A DNA stretch of 16,666 nucleotides, taken from Candidatus Tectimicrobiota bacterium (GTDB lineage Bacteria > UBA8248 > JACPRG01). The stretch covers positions 1-16,666 of the forward strand of contig JACPRG010000113.1 of NCBI GenBank assembly GCA_016190025.1, written 5' to 3'. The position numbers and the translations under genes are program-made. The notes under the pieces are model-generated. The model did not search any database, had not been told where the DNA came from, and saw only the letters and a list, made by a program, of their open reading frames with translations. The number at the start of each line of letters is the position of its first letter. Within the stretch, counting starts at the first letter, position 1. Shown piece by piece: positions 1-6,706 of this stretch.

Positions 1-3
1 ACA

Positions 4-215
4 CTCAATCATTGACATGAACCCATCTCAAAATTGATAGTGCCCTAACCGTCATGCTCGCATGTCGTAAGCGGGCATCCAGAAGAGCTTGAAAAACTCT
101 GGATTCCCGCCTTCGTCCCCGCTTCCGCAGGGACAGGCTTGCCCCCGATGTAATCGGGGGGAATGACGACCAAAGGCCCAATGATTGAGAAATGGGATTT
201 TGAGATAGGTCCTAA
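4..215. repeat. Palindromic MITE-like intergenic repeat
   Basis: This non-coding, comparatively AT-rich block has several inverted repeats. The 14-nt arm ACCCATCTCAAAAT (21-34) matches the reverse complement of 197-210 (ACCTATCTCAAAAT) with one mismatch. CTCAATCATTG (4-14) is perfectly inverted at 179-189, and CGTCAT (50-55) is inverted at 163-168. Inside are a 13-bp hairpin with one mismatch (71-83 with 98-110) and a perfect 8-bp hairpin, CCCCCGAT-GTA-ATCGGGGG (142-160). An imperfect direct repeat, GATAGTGCCCTAA (36-48) and GATAGGTCCTAA (204-215), lies near both ends. The GGATTCCCGC...GGGAATGACG style of core is typical of dispersed bacterial palindromic repeats. No protein is encoded. It ends about 30 bases before the lyase start, so it may supply or disturb that gene's 5' region. 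Exact boundaries are uncertain. Confidence 0.6.
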
Positions 216-245
216 TGCACCCTTTTCCAGCGGGAAACCGGATAA

Positions 246-1157
246 ATGGCGGCGAAAGACCATCCCGGAGAACAGATCCGGCGGCTGCTGGCAAAGCCGG
301 GGATCCTCATCGTCCCCGGGGCCTACGACGCCCTGACGGCCAGGCTGATCGAAGACGCCGGCTTTCCCGTCGTCTACGCCACCGGGGCGGGGATCTCCAA
401 CAGCCAGCTCGGCCTGGCGGACAAGGGCCTCCTCAGCTTCGGAGAGGTCCTCCAGCAGGTGAGCCGCATCGCGGAGGCGACGGAGCGGCCGGTCATCGCC
501 GATGCGGACACCGGATACGGCGGTCCCGCCAACGTCGTCCGCGCCGTCAAGGCCTTCGGCCGCATCGGGGTGGGAGGGATTCAGCTCGAAGACCAAGTCT
601 TCCCCAAGCAGTGCGGACACTTCGAGGGAAAAGAGGTGGCGCCGCAGGAGGAAATGGTGGGAAAGATCCGCGCCGCCCTGGACGCCCGGGAGGACGAGGC
701 ATTGGTGGTCATCGCCCGGACGGACGCGCGCGAGAGCCTGGGCCTGGAGGCCGCCCTGGAGCGGGCGCGCGCCTACGCCGAGGCGGGCGCGGACCTCACC
801 TTCGTCGAGGCCCCGCTGACCCGGGAGGAAATGGCCCGCATCCCCAAAGAAGTCCCGGTCCCCCAGGTCGCCAACATGGTCGAGGGCGGAAAGACCCCCC
901 TCCTCAGCGCCGGGGAGCTGGAGGGGATGGGCTACAAGGTGGCCCTCTTCGCCAACTGCGTCCTGCGCGCGGGCGCCAGGGCCGTCCAGCGCATCCTCGG
1001 CGCGCTCCGGGAAGAGGGGACGACGGCCGGGCGCCTGGAATCGCTCATCACCATGGAGGAGCGGAACCGCCTGACCCGCCTCGCGGAGATCAACGAGCAG
1101 GAGAGGAAATACGCCGGAAGGCCGGCCGAACCCTCCAGGAAGCGCCGCTCTTCGTAG
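246..1157 (+). CDS. Isocitrate lyase/PEP mutase family C-C lyase (methylisocitrate lyase-like)
   Basis: Cytosolic alpha/beta-barrel enzyme of 303 aa, close to the usual length of the 2-methylisocitrate lyase / 2,3-dimethylmalate lyase / carboxyphosphonoenolpyruvate mutase group. Visible hallmarks are the N-terminal GAYDALTARL segment (25-34), the Mg-binding DADTGYGG loop (86-93), LEDQ (114-117) and the active-site loop KQCGH (121-125), where the usual lyase form is KKCGH or KRCGH. The catalytic Cys123 is present, so a true C-C bond lyase is more likely than a phosphonate mutase. It would cleave a 2-hydroxy-dicarboxylate into pyruvate, oxaloacetate or glyoxylate plus a second acid; the substrate cannot be assigned. 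The ATG at 246 gives the expected family N-terminus, but the ribosome site is weak. The gene converges on the DUF1116 gene with a 30-nt gap, and is the only plus-strand gene on this side of the catabolic block. The arginine- and lysine-rich C-terminal tail is probably disordered. Confidence 0.88.
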   Translation: MAAKDHPGEQIRRLLAKPGILIVPGAYDALTARLIEDAGFPVVYATGAGISNSQLGLADKGLLSFGEVLQQVSRIAEATERPVIADADTGYGGPANVVRAVKAFGRIGVGGIQLEDQVFPKQCGHFEGKEVAPQEEMVGKIRAALDAREDEALVVIARTDARESLGLEAALERARAYAEAGADLTFVEAPLTREEMARIPKEVPVPQVANMVEGGKTPLLSAGELEGMGYKVALFANCVLRAGARAVQRILGALREEGTTAGRLESLITMEERNRLTRLAEINEQERKYAGRPAEPSRKRRSS

Positions 1158-1187
1158 CCCCCCTGCGCCCTCCCAGACTCTTTTCTC

Positions 1188-2432
1188 TCAAAGCGCCCGG
1201 AGGGCGCAAACGGCGTCCTCGAACATGGAAAGGGGCGGCTGGGCGAGGCCCGCCCCCACCTGGCCGACTCCCGCCTCCCGGTGCGCGATCCCGGTGTTGA
1301 TGAAGGGCAGGATCCCCGTGGCCGCCACCTTCCGCACGTCCACCCCGGTCGGCGTGCCCCGGTAATCCAGGGCCGGGATCGTAAAGAGCGGATGCTCGCC
1401 CAGGGTGATCTCGTACATCCGGAGCGTGTAGTTGAGCGCCTCGCTCGGCGTCCCGCCGACGAAGCTCACAATCGCCGGCGCCGCCGCCATGGCGAAGCCG
1501 CCGGTGCCCGCCATCTCTGAGATGTAGGAGTCGCCCATGTCGGGGTTGGCGTCGGCCTCCGTGTAGCCGGGAAAGAACTTCCCCCGCGCGACGCGCGCCG
1601 CCGCGGTGAACCAGCGGTCCCCCAGCCCGCTTACCCGGATGCCCACGCGCCGGCCGTTGGCCGCGAGGGCCGTCACGACGGAGCTCCCGCGCACCCCGTG
1701 GGCGGCGTCCAGCGTCGCCTTGCTCGCGCCGATGGACAGGTTCAGGAAGAAGTGGTCGTTGCCGCCGATGAACTCCGCCACCCGGGCCACCGTCTCGGCG
1801 TCCCGCACGGAGCGGGCGAGGGCCGGGAAGAGGGTCTTCAGAAAGAGAGCCGTCCCCGCCTTGTTGCGGTTGTGGACCTCGTCCCCCCGGTGGAGGGCCT
1901 CCGCCATCATCGCCCGGACGTCGAGGGGTCCCGCGCGGGACAGGGCCACGGCCAGCGCGGGAGAAAGGACGTCCCGCATCCAGCGGAGGCGGTCGAGCAC
2001 CTCGAGCGAGTTGGCCCCGAAGCGAAGGGCCTTTCCCAGCCCCTCGTTCAGCGTGGCGAAGGCCCGGTTTCCGCAGGCGCGGTTCTCGAAGACGAAGACG
2101 GGCATGGAGGGAGAGACCACCCCGGCCATCGGCCCGACAAAGCCGTGGTCGTGGGCGGAAGCGAACCGGACGCGGCCCGAAGCCGCGAGGCGGTCCGCCT
2201 CTTCCAGGTCCGGGGCCCAGCCTTCATAGACCAGGGCGCCGGTGACGGCGCCGCGCATGGCGAGGACCATCTCATCCCACGCGACGGGAGGCCCCGCGTG
2301 AAGGATGAAGCGGTCCCCCAGTCCGGCGACCGCCTCGCGGGCGGCGGAGAGGCCGATCACCCACACGTCCGCCTTGAAGATCCTTTCGATGACCTCCCGG
2401 TTGGCGGCGTCAATCTGGGCGTCGGTCATCAT
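1188..2432 (-). CDS. DUF1116 family protein, AllG/YlbE-like (oxamate carbamoyltransferase subunit family)
   Basis: A 414-aa protein recognisable as DUF1116 from characteristic stretches recalled from E. coli YlbE/YahG: LHAGPP, YEGWA, GFVGPMAG, NRAFATLNEGLGKALRFG, LRWMRDVL, DHFFLNLS, RVSGLGDRWFTA, ANPDMGDSYI and FINTGIAHREAGVGQVGAG. In E. coli, YlbE (AllG) is reported to work with FdrA (AllF) and YlbF (AllH, DUF2877) as an oxamate carbamoyltransferase in anaerobic allantoin use. Neither partner is present in this window, so carbamoyl transfer here is only an inference. Tandem ATGs occur at 2432 and 2429. An upstream ATG at 2480 would add 16 residues but would place a perfect 12-bp hairpin inside the coding region and has no well-placed ribosome site; the 2432/2429 start has no clear one either. 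It is the last gene of the minus-strand block, 91 nt after the cyclase gene. Confidence 0.85.
   Translation of the reverse strand: MMTDAQIDAANREVIERIFKADVWVIGLSAAREAVAGLGDRFILHAGPPVAWDEMVLAMRGAVTGALVYEGWAPDLEEADRLAASGRVRFASAHDHGFVGPMAGVVSPSMPVFVFENRACGNRAFATLNEGLGKALRFGANSLEVLDRLRWMRDVLSPALAVALSRAGPLDVRAMMAEALHRGDEVHNRNKAGTALFLKTLFPALARSVRDAETVARVAEFIGGNDHFFLNLSIGASKATLDAAHGVRGSSVVTALAANGRRVGIRVSGLGDRWFTAAARVARGKFFPGYTEADANPDMGDSYISEMAGTGGFAMAAAPAIVSFVGGTPSEALNYTLRMYEITLGEHPLFTIPALDYRGTPTGVDVRKVAATGILPFINTGIAHREAGVGQVGAGLAQPPLSMFEDAVCALRAL
1193..1207 (-). terminator. Short hairpin at the end of the DUF1116 gene
   Basis: GCGCCC-loop-GGGCGC forms a perfect 6-bp stem with a 3-nt loop that overlaps the last codons of the minus-strand DUF1116 gene, followed by TTTGAGAG containing the stop codon. 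It could act as a weak terminator for that gene, or for the converging lyase transcript. There is no real U-tract, so this is tentative. Confidence 0.3.
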
Positions 2433-2442
2433 GAGATTCGGC

Positions 2443-2469
2443 GGCCTTTGGGCGCTTCGCCCAAAGGCC
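2443..2469 (-). other. Perfect 12-bp hairpin between cyclase and DUF1116 genes
   Basis: GGCCTTTGGGCG and CGCCCAAAGGCC are separated by three bases, giving a perfect 12-bp stem. It sits in the leader of the DUF1116 gene, about 10 nt before its probable start, and 54 nt after the cyclase stop. There is no T-run on either side, so it is not a standard terminator. It could be an attenuator, an RNA-processing or stability element, or a copy of a small dispersed palindrome. Confidence 0.6.
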
Positions 2470-2523
2470 CGCGGCTCCATCCGCCGCGGCGGGGACCCCC
2501 TTGCGCGGCCCCCGGGCGGCGGA

Positions 2524-3276
2524 TCAATCCTTGAAGAGGGCGACCGCCCGGACGAAGCCGGCGCTCGCCTTTTTGATCTTGATGGGGAAGCACGCCACCT
2601 GGAAGCCCGAGGGGGGCAGCTTGTCCAGGTTCGTCAGCTTCTCCAGGTGGCAGTACTCCTTCTCGATGCCCGCCAGGTGGGCCTCCCAGATGAGGGACTT
2701 GTCGCCCGTGCGCTTGTAGTCGGCGATCCAGTACTTGTAGGGCCGGTCGAAGCTCCAGGCGTCGGTGCCCATGACGTGGATCCCCTGGTCGATCATCCAA
2801 AGAGTCGCCGACCGGCCGGGGCCGCACCCGCGCTCCCAGAAATCCGCCTTCCCCCAGGAATGCATGGCCCCGGTGTAGAACAGAACGATGTTGCCCGGCT
2901 TCAGCGCGACCTTCGCCGCCTTGAGCTTTTTCTGGATGTCCTCGATCTCCAGGCGCGTCCCGTCCGGCCGGTCGTGAAAGTCCAGGCAGATCCCGTCTCC
3001 CAAGCACCACTCGACGGGGATCTGGTCGATGGTCCGCGCCGGCTTCCCGCCGCTCGTGGGATGGAAGTGCCAGGGGGCGTCCATGTGAGTGCCGCCGTGG
3101 GTGGTGGAGTTCACTTCGTCGTCCGCATAGGCGAGGCCTTTGGGGAGGTCTTCGGTCTTGATCCCCAGCTGGTTGTACTCCTTGGTCCCCTCCTTGTGGT
3201 CCAGGTACTTGACCTCCACGTGCATCAAAGGGCTCGGGTCGCTCTCCAGGGCGATGCTCAGGTCAATCATCCGCAT
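2524..3276 (-). CDS. Cyclase family protein (metal-dependent hydrolase, kynurenine formamidase/isatin hydrolase fold)
   Basis: A 250-aa cytosolic hydrolase. The family signature HxGTHxDxPxH is complete (His60, Thr63, His64, Asp66, Pro68, His70), which supplies the Mn/Zn ligands. Length and layout match bacterial cyclase/KynB-like proteins, which hydrolyse N-formyl-kynurenine, open cyclic amides such as isatin, or act in polyketide-like ring chemistry. The ATG at 3276 has a strong AGGAGG site at 3285-3290. It lies 172 nt downstream of the permease gene on the same strand, a gap with only a small GGGG-AGT-CCCC palindrome (3421-3431), and precedes the DUF1116 gene. Context suggests ring opening or amide hydrolysis of the imported compound. 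Classical kynurenine formamidase is possible but nothing else in the window belongs to tryptophan breakdown except the ACMSD-like fold of the gene ending at 7848. Confidence 0.85.
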   Translation of the reverse strand: MRMIDLSIALESDPSPLMHVEVKYLDHKEGTKEYNQLGIKTEDLPKGLAYADDEVNSTTHGGTHMDAPWHFHPTSGGKPARTIDQIPVEWCLGDGICLDFHDRPDGTRLEIEDIQKKLKAAKVALKPGNIVLFYTGAMHSWGKADFWERGCGPGRSATLWMIDQGIHVMGTDAWSFDRPYKYWIADYKRTGDKSLIWEAHLAGIEKEYCHLEKLTNLDKLPPSGFQVACFPIKIKKASAGFVRAVALFKD

Positions 3277-3448
3277 GAAGTGCTCCTCCTGTGAAGATCC
3301 CCTCCGACTCGGACTTCTTCATTGCCTTGCCCGCCGATGACTCGCTTCGCCGAGAATGAATCCTCCTCCCTTTCTCCCTTCATGGCCATCCCCCCTTCCC
3401 AGAAACCGGAACGGCCCGGCGGGGAGTCCCCTCCTCCACCGCCGTCTC

Positions 3449-4276
3449 TCAATCCCCGCGCTTCAGATACCTCCACGCAAAGAAGGTCTTCTCCAGACAT
3501 TGCATCCCCTTGTAGAGAACGACCCCGACGACGGTCAAGACGACGAAGACCGCGAACATCAGCGGCGTGTCGAAGTTCCCCTGCGTGGCGATGATGAGGG
3601 CGCCGAGACCCCGATTGGCGCCCACGTACTCCCCCACGACCGCCCCGACGACGGCGAGCGTGATGGCAACCCGCAGTCCGGCGAAGATGACGGGGAGGGC
3701 GTTGGGGACGCGGAGCTTGTAGAAGGTCTGCCAGCGGCTCGCCGTCAGGGCGCGGAAGAGCTCGATCTGGTGGGGGCTCACCTCGGTCAGGCCGATGATG
3801 GTGTTCTCCAACAGGGGGAAAAAGCAGATGAGGGCCGTGATGACGATCTTGGGGAGGAGCCCATAGCCGAACCAGACGACGAAGATGGGGGCCAAGGCCA
3901 GCTTCGGCATGGCCTGGGAGGCGAGGATGTAGGGGTTCAGGATCTTCCGCGCAAGCTGGCTGTGGGCAATGACCGTGCCGAGGGAAATCCCGAGGACGCT
4001 CCCCGCGAGGAAGCCCAGAAGGATCTCGCTCAGGGTCACCCAGAGGTGGACGAGGAGTAGACCGCTGGAAACGTTTTCGAGCAGGGAGCGCCAGACGGTC
4101 AGCGGGCCCGGCAGAACCAGGTTGGAGAGATCCAGAATGCGGACGTAAGCCCACCAGAGGAACAGGAAAGCCACAAAGACGAGGGCCGTCAGGAAAACCT
4201 CGCCCTGGGGGGTCTGCACCCAGGAGAGGCGGGGGGCTTCCCCTTTGGTCACGGGCCTTTGTTCCTCGATGGCCAC
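3449..4276 (-). CDS. ABC transporter permease, SsuC/TauC/ThiX type
   Basis: A 275-aa inner-membrane permease of the nitrate/sulfonate/taurine/pyrimidine class. Hydrophobic segments fall at about 27-45, 78-105, 125-140, 142-163, 197-218 and 238-258, the usual six-helix plan. The cytoplasmic EAA loop that docks on the ATPase is visible around 174-202 (FRALTASRWQTFYKLRVPNA, then a conserved Gly at 200). The start is GTG at 4276. It has a good ribosome site (GTAGGAGAG at 4282-4290) that overlaps the stop codon of the upstream ATPase gene, so the two are probably translationally coupled, with a 10-nt gap. The partner is the ATPase at 4287-5045 and the binding protein at 5415-6425; together they form a complete importer. 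Confidence 0.92.
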   Translation of the reverse strand: MAIEEQRPVTKGEAPRLSWVQTPQGEVFLTALVFVAFLFLWWAYVRILDLSNLVLPGPLTVWRSLLENVSSGLLLVHLWVTLSEILLGFLAGSVLGISLGTVIAHSQLARKILNPYILASQAMPKLALAPIFVVWFGYGLLPKIVITALICFFPLLENTIIGLTEVSPHQIELFRALTASRWQTFYKLRVPNALPVIFAGLRVAITLAVVGAVVGEYVGANRGLGALIIATQGNFDTPLMFAVFVVLTVVGVVLYKGMQCLEKTFFAWRYLKRGD

Positions 4277-4286
4277 CTTTTCTCTC

Positions 4287-5045
4287 CTACGCCATCGCCC
4301 GTTTGATCTCTCGGCAGAGGTGGATGAAGTCGGCCTGATAGCGGTGCTCGAGAACCCTCGGGCGGGGAAGGCTCACCTCGAAGACCTCCTTCACCCTTCC
4401 GGGACGGCTGCTGAGGAGGAGCACCCGGTCCGAGAGGAAGACGGCCTCGGCGATGTCGTGCGTGACGAAAAGGGCCGTGTTCCGGGTCAGGCTCCAGATC
4501 CGGAGCAACTCCAGGTTCATCTGCTCGCGGGTGATGGCGTCCAAGGCCCCGAAGGGCTCGTCCATCAAGAGGACGGAAGGCTTCAGGATCAGGGCCCGGG
4601 CGATCGCCACGCGCTGCTGCATCCCTCCGGAGAGCTGGACGGGATAATGCCCCTCAAAACCGCTCAGGCCCATCAGGTCGAGGAGCTTCTGGGCTTCCGG
4701 CTGGAAGCCATCGCGGCGAAGCCGGAAAATCTCGACCGGTAGGAGGACGTTCTCCATCACGGTCCGCCAATCCAGCAAGACCGATTGCTGGAAAACGAAG
4801 CCCATCTCCCGCCGGGGCCCCGTGACCGCCGACCCGTCGAGGACCACCCGGCCCAAGGAGGGGAAAATGAGGCCGGCGACAATCCGCAGAAGGGTCGTTT
4901 TCCCGCATCCGCTTTCCCCCAGGATGGAGACGAACTCTCCCTCCCGGACGTCCAGATGGATTCCCTCCAGGGCGGGGACCTCCCGGACGCCGGATCGGAA
5001 GGTCTTCGAGACCCCTTCGACTCGAATCTTCGCTGGAGCTCCCAT
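4287..5045 (-). CDS. ABC transporter ATP-binding protein, SsuB/TauB/ThiZ type
   Basis: A 252-aa cytoplasmic ATPase that powers the importer. Walker A is GESGCGKT (43-50), the Q-loop is FQQS (85-88), the ABC signature is LSGGMQQR (138-145), Walker B is VLLMDEP (158-164), followed by the D-loop ALD (167-169) and the switch His196. All are intact. The ATG at 5045 is chosen because it gives the normal family N-terminus (MGAPAKIRVEGVSKTF) and has GGAAG six nt upstream. The frame stays open for a further 73 codons to 5264, but that extension is AT-rich leader with no family resemblance. It is separated from the binding-protein gene by 369 nt and followed by the permease gene after 10 nt. Confidence 0.93.
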   Translation of the reverse strand: MGAPAKIRVEGVSKTFRSGVREVPALEGIHLDVREGEFVSILGESGCGKTTLLRIVAGLIFPSLGRVVLDGSAVTGPRREMGFVFQQSVLLDWRTVMENVLLPVEIFRLRRDGFQPEAQKLLDLMGLSGFEGHYPVQLSGGMQQRVAIARALILKPSVLLMDEPFGALDAITREQMNLELLRIWSLTRNTALFVTHDIAEAVFLSDRVLLLSSRPGRVKEVFEVSLPRPRVLEHRYQADFIHLCREIKRAMA

Positions 5046-5268
5046 GGGCCGCTTCCGCCGAATCGCCAGGCCGGTCACAAACAAGCCACAAATACATGAA
5101 ACCACGGCCGATTGGAAGCCGGAGAAAAGGAAACGCAAAGCGAAAAAATCAGCCCTTCCTCCCCCCCGGGTCGGGGCGCAAAAGACAGGGCGGAAAGGGC
5201 GCTCAAAAAAAATAACCAGACGTTCGATTCTTTGGGAAACGGCGGGCTCCCTCCGCCCGACCACGCCG

Positions 5269-5290
5269 CCTGGCGCCTCCTCGCGCCAGG
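5269..5290 (-). other. 8-bp hairpin in the importer intergenic gap
   Basis: CCTGGCGC and GCGCCAGG flank a 6-nt loop, a perfect GC-rich stem with no following T-run on the minus strand. It lies between the binding-protein and ATPase genes and could act as a 3' stabilising or partial-termination element for the binding-protein mRNA. Confidence 0.5.
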
Positions 5291-5350
5291 AACTACGAGC
5301 CGCCGGCGATCCGAAAGGGGCCGCGGCTCACCGGGCGCGCCTCAAAGCCC

Positions 5351-5369
5351 TCCGGCCATTTTGGCCGGA
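5351..5369 (-). terminator. Hairpin 46 nt after the binding-protein stop
   Basis: TCCGGCCA and TGGCCGGA form a perfect 8-bp stem around TTT. It follows the binding-protein stop codon at 5415 on the minus strand. The bases after it (GGGCTTTGAGG) are not a U-tract, so partial termination or mRNA 3'-end protection is more likely than full termination. Confidence 0.4.
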
Positions 5370-5414
5370 CCAACCCGCTGGAACCCCTTCCCGCCGAAAC
5401 CGATTCTTTGCGCG

Positions 5415-6425
5415 CTACCTCTTCGGGATCACCTTCGTCACGAACCGGTTGGTGTACAGCTCAGAAACGGGCGGCGGCGAGGAGATCTTGTACGCGCTCG
5501 CGACGATCTCCCGAGTCTTATTCCACTTTGCCTCGGCCATGTATCCCAGGCCGTTTTGCAGGGCCTCCGGCGTGACCATGTACTCCGCGGTGATCCGCCA
5601 CATCTCCAGGTTGACTTCCTTGTCCATCTCCGGCGTGATCCTGGCGAAATCCTCGATGGCCTTTTCCGGATTCTCGATGGCGTACTTCGCCCCCAGGGCC
5701 GTCGCCTCGACGAAGCGGCGGGCCAGATCCGGCCGCTGGTTAATCGTGTCGTCATGAGCCACCACGCCGATGTTGTAGATGTCCACGCCCCACTTGGAGA
5801 AAGCAATCAGATAGGGTTTTTTCCCCTGCTTGGCGGCCGCCTTTTTGACGATGGGGAATTGATAGACCCACGCGCCGATGCCCTGGACCCTGCCCGACAG
5901 CAGGCTCGGCACGGTGGCCGCCGGGTCCATGTGGACGATGGTGATCGTGCTCCGGTCGAGGCCGTTGGCGGCAGCCAAGGCGGGGAAGACCGCCCACGTG
6001 GCGTCGCCGGGAGGCCCGCCGAGCTTCTTCCCCTCTAAGTCCTTGGGGGTCCTGATCCCCAGGCCCTCCAGGGTGGTGATGGCGTACATGGCCTTGGCGT
6101 GATACATGAAGAGCTGCTTGACGTTGGCTTCCCTTTTCGAGCGGCCGAGGATGTTTTGGGCAACGTCCCCGAAGGCGAACTCCACCACCTTGGTCGCGGC
6201 CTTCTGGATCGCATCCGCGCCGCCGTAGCCCCGGACCAGATTGACGTCCAGGCCCTTGTTGCGGTAAAAGCCCTGGCCCTTGGCGGCGAAGAAGGCAAGG
6301 TCCCGTCCGCTGGGAACCCAGCCGAGCTGGAAGGTCACCCGATCCGCCGCGCGCGCCTCGAAAGAGACTTGAAACAACAAAGCCGCCACAACCGCCACAC
6401 CGGCTTTCCAGATTGTCCGCTTCAT
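5415..6425 (-). CDS. ABC transporter periplasmic substrate-binding protein, NMT1/THI5/SsuA-like
   Basis: A 336-aa secreted binding protein. The ATG at 6425 starts a clear signal peptide: MKRTIWK, a hydrophobic stretch at about 8-20, and a cleavage site near FEARA-A (22-27). There is no lipobox Cys, so it is a soluble periplasmic protein. The mature part opens with VTFQLGWVPSGRDLAFFAAK, the usual start of NMT1/SsuA-like proteins (a beta strand, then the ligand-site loop), and continues with GFYRNKGLDVNLV, GGPPGDATW and the PDLARRFVEAT region. Family ligands include sulfonates, nitrate, pyrimidine thiamin precursors and aromatic acids; the ligand cannot be read here. A GGAGGGG ribosome site lies 8 nt upstream. 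The longer frame from 6608 lacks a sensible N-terminus. Loss of the hairpins behind it would be expected to change its ratio to the ATPase and permease. Confidence 0.9.
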   Translation of the reverse strand: MKRTIWKAGVAVVAALLFQVSFEARAADRVTFQLGWVPSGRDLAFFAAKGQGFYRNKGLDVNLVRGYGGADAIQKAATKVVEFAFGDVAQNILGRSKREANVKQLFMYHAKAMYAITTLEGLGIRTPKDLEGKKLGGPPGDATWAVFPALAAANGLDRSTITIVHMDPAATVPSLLSGRVQGIGAWVYQFPIVKKAAAKQGKKPYLIAFSKWGVDIYNIGVVAHDDTINQRPDLARRFVEATALGAKYAIENPEKAIEDFARITPEMDKEVNLEMWRITAEYMVTPEALQNGLGYMAEAKWNKTREIVASAYKISSPPPVSELYTNRFVTKVIPKR

Positions 6426-6578
6426 GACCCTTGCCCCTCCGCCTGACTGGTCCTTCCGGTTGAGAACGGCCCGAGCCCCCGGCCAGAGGACAAAGAGAAA
6501 TCTTCCTCCCTTTCCGTCCTCAGCGCCGGCTGCCGGGCGTCCCCCCATTCCTTGCGACGGATTTACTCGTGTCGCCAG

Positions 6579-6608
6579 ATTAACAACCGCGATCAAGATT
6601 GTAAACAA
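6579..6608 (-). promoter_or_regulatory. Possible sigma70-like promoter for the importer genes
   Basis: On the minus strand TTGTTT (6608-6603) is followed after 18 nt by GTTAAT (6584-6579), in one of the few AT-rich patches of the window. It would give a leader of about 145 nt before the binding-protein gene. The match to consensus is partial and it overlaps the tail of the proposed upstream terminator. Confidence 0.3.
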
Positions 6609-6652
6609 AGAAGGCCGCCGCGCATTCCCCGTCCTGAGCGCCCGGCGGCCTT
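6595..6652 (-). terminator. Rho-independent-type terminator after the nitrilase-type gene
   Basis: AAGGCCGCCG (6611-6620) and CGGCGGCCTT (6643-6652) form a perfect 10-bp stem that can extend by CGC/GCG past a two-base bulge. On the minus strand the stem is followed by CTTTGTTTACAATCTTG, the most T-rich tail after any hairpin in the window. It lies 55 nt after the nitrilase-type stop codon and would separate that transcript from the importer genes. Confidence 0.6.
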
Positions 6653-6706
6653 CATCCGGCTTCGCCGATCAGGAGAAAGCCCGTCATCCACTCCGAGAGA
6701 AACCGG

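Larger units (their letters stand above)
5046..5414. other. Non-coding gap between binding-protein and ATPase genes
   Basis: No gene is supported here. The stretch holds two strong hairpins (listed separately), an AT-rich zone including an A8 run at 5205-5212 (T8 on the transcribed minus strand) and purine-rich patches near the ATPase start. The T8 run is preceded only by a very weak hairpin, so it does not make a convincing terminator. No good promoter pair was found for a separate ATPase-permease transcript. Confidence 0.6.

Noticed and set aside
215..1300. 361-codon open frame overlapping the lyase gene
   Set aside because: Same strand but a different frame from the lyase, rich in Arg, Gly and Pro; the lyase frame carries intact catalytic motifs.
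5205..5212. T8 run on the minus strand as an intrinsic terminator
   Set aside because: The only stem directly before it is three base pairs, far too weak.
5046..5264. N-terminal extension of the ABC ATPase with an apparent membrane segment
   Set aside because: The hydrophobic stretch is the translation of an AT-rich leader; the family N-terminus and ribosome site fit the ATG at 5045.
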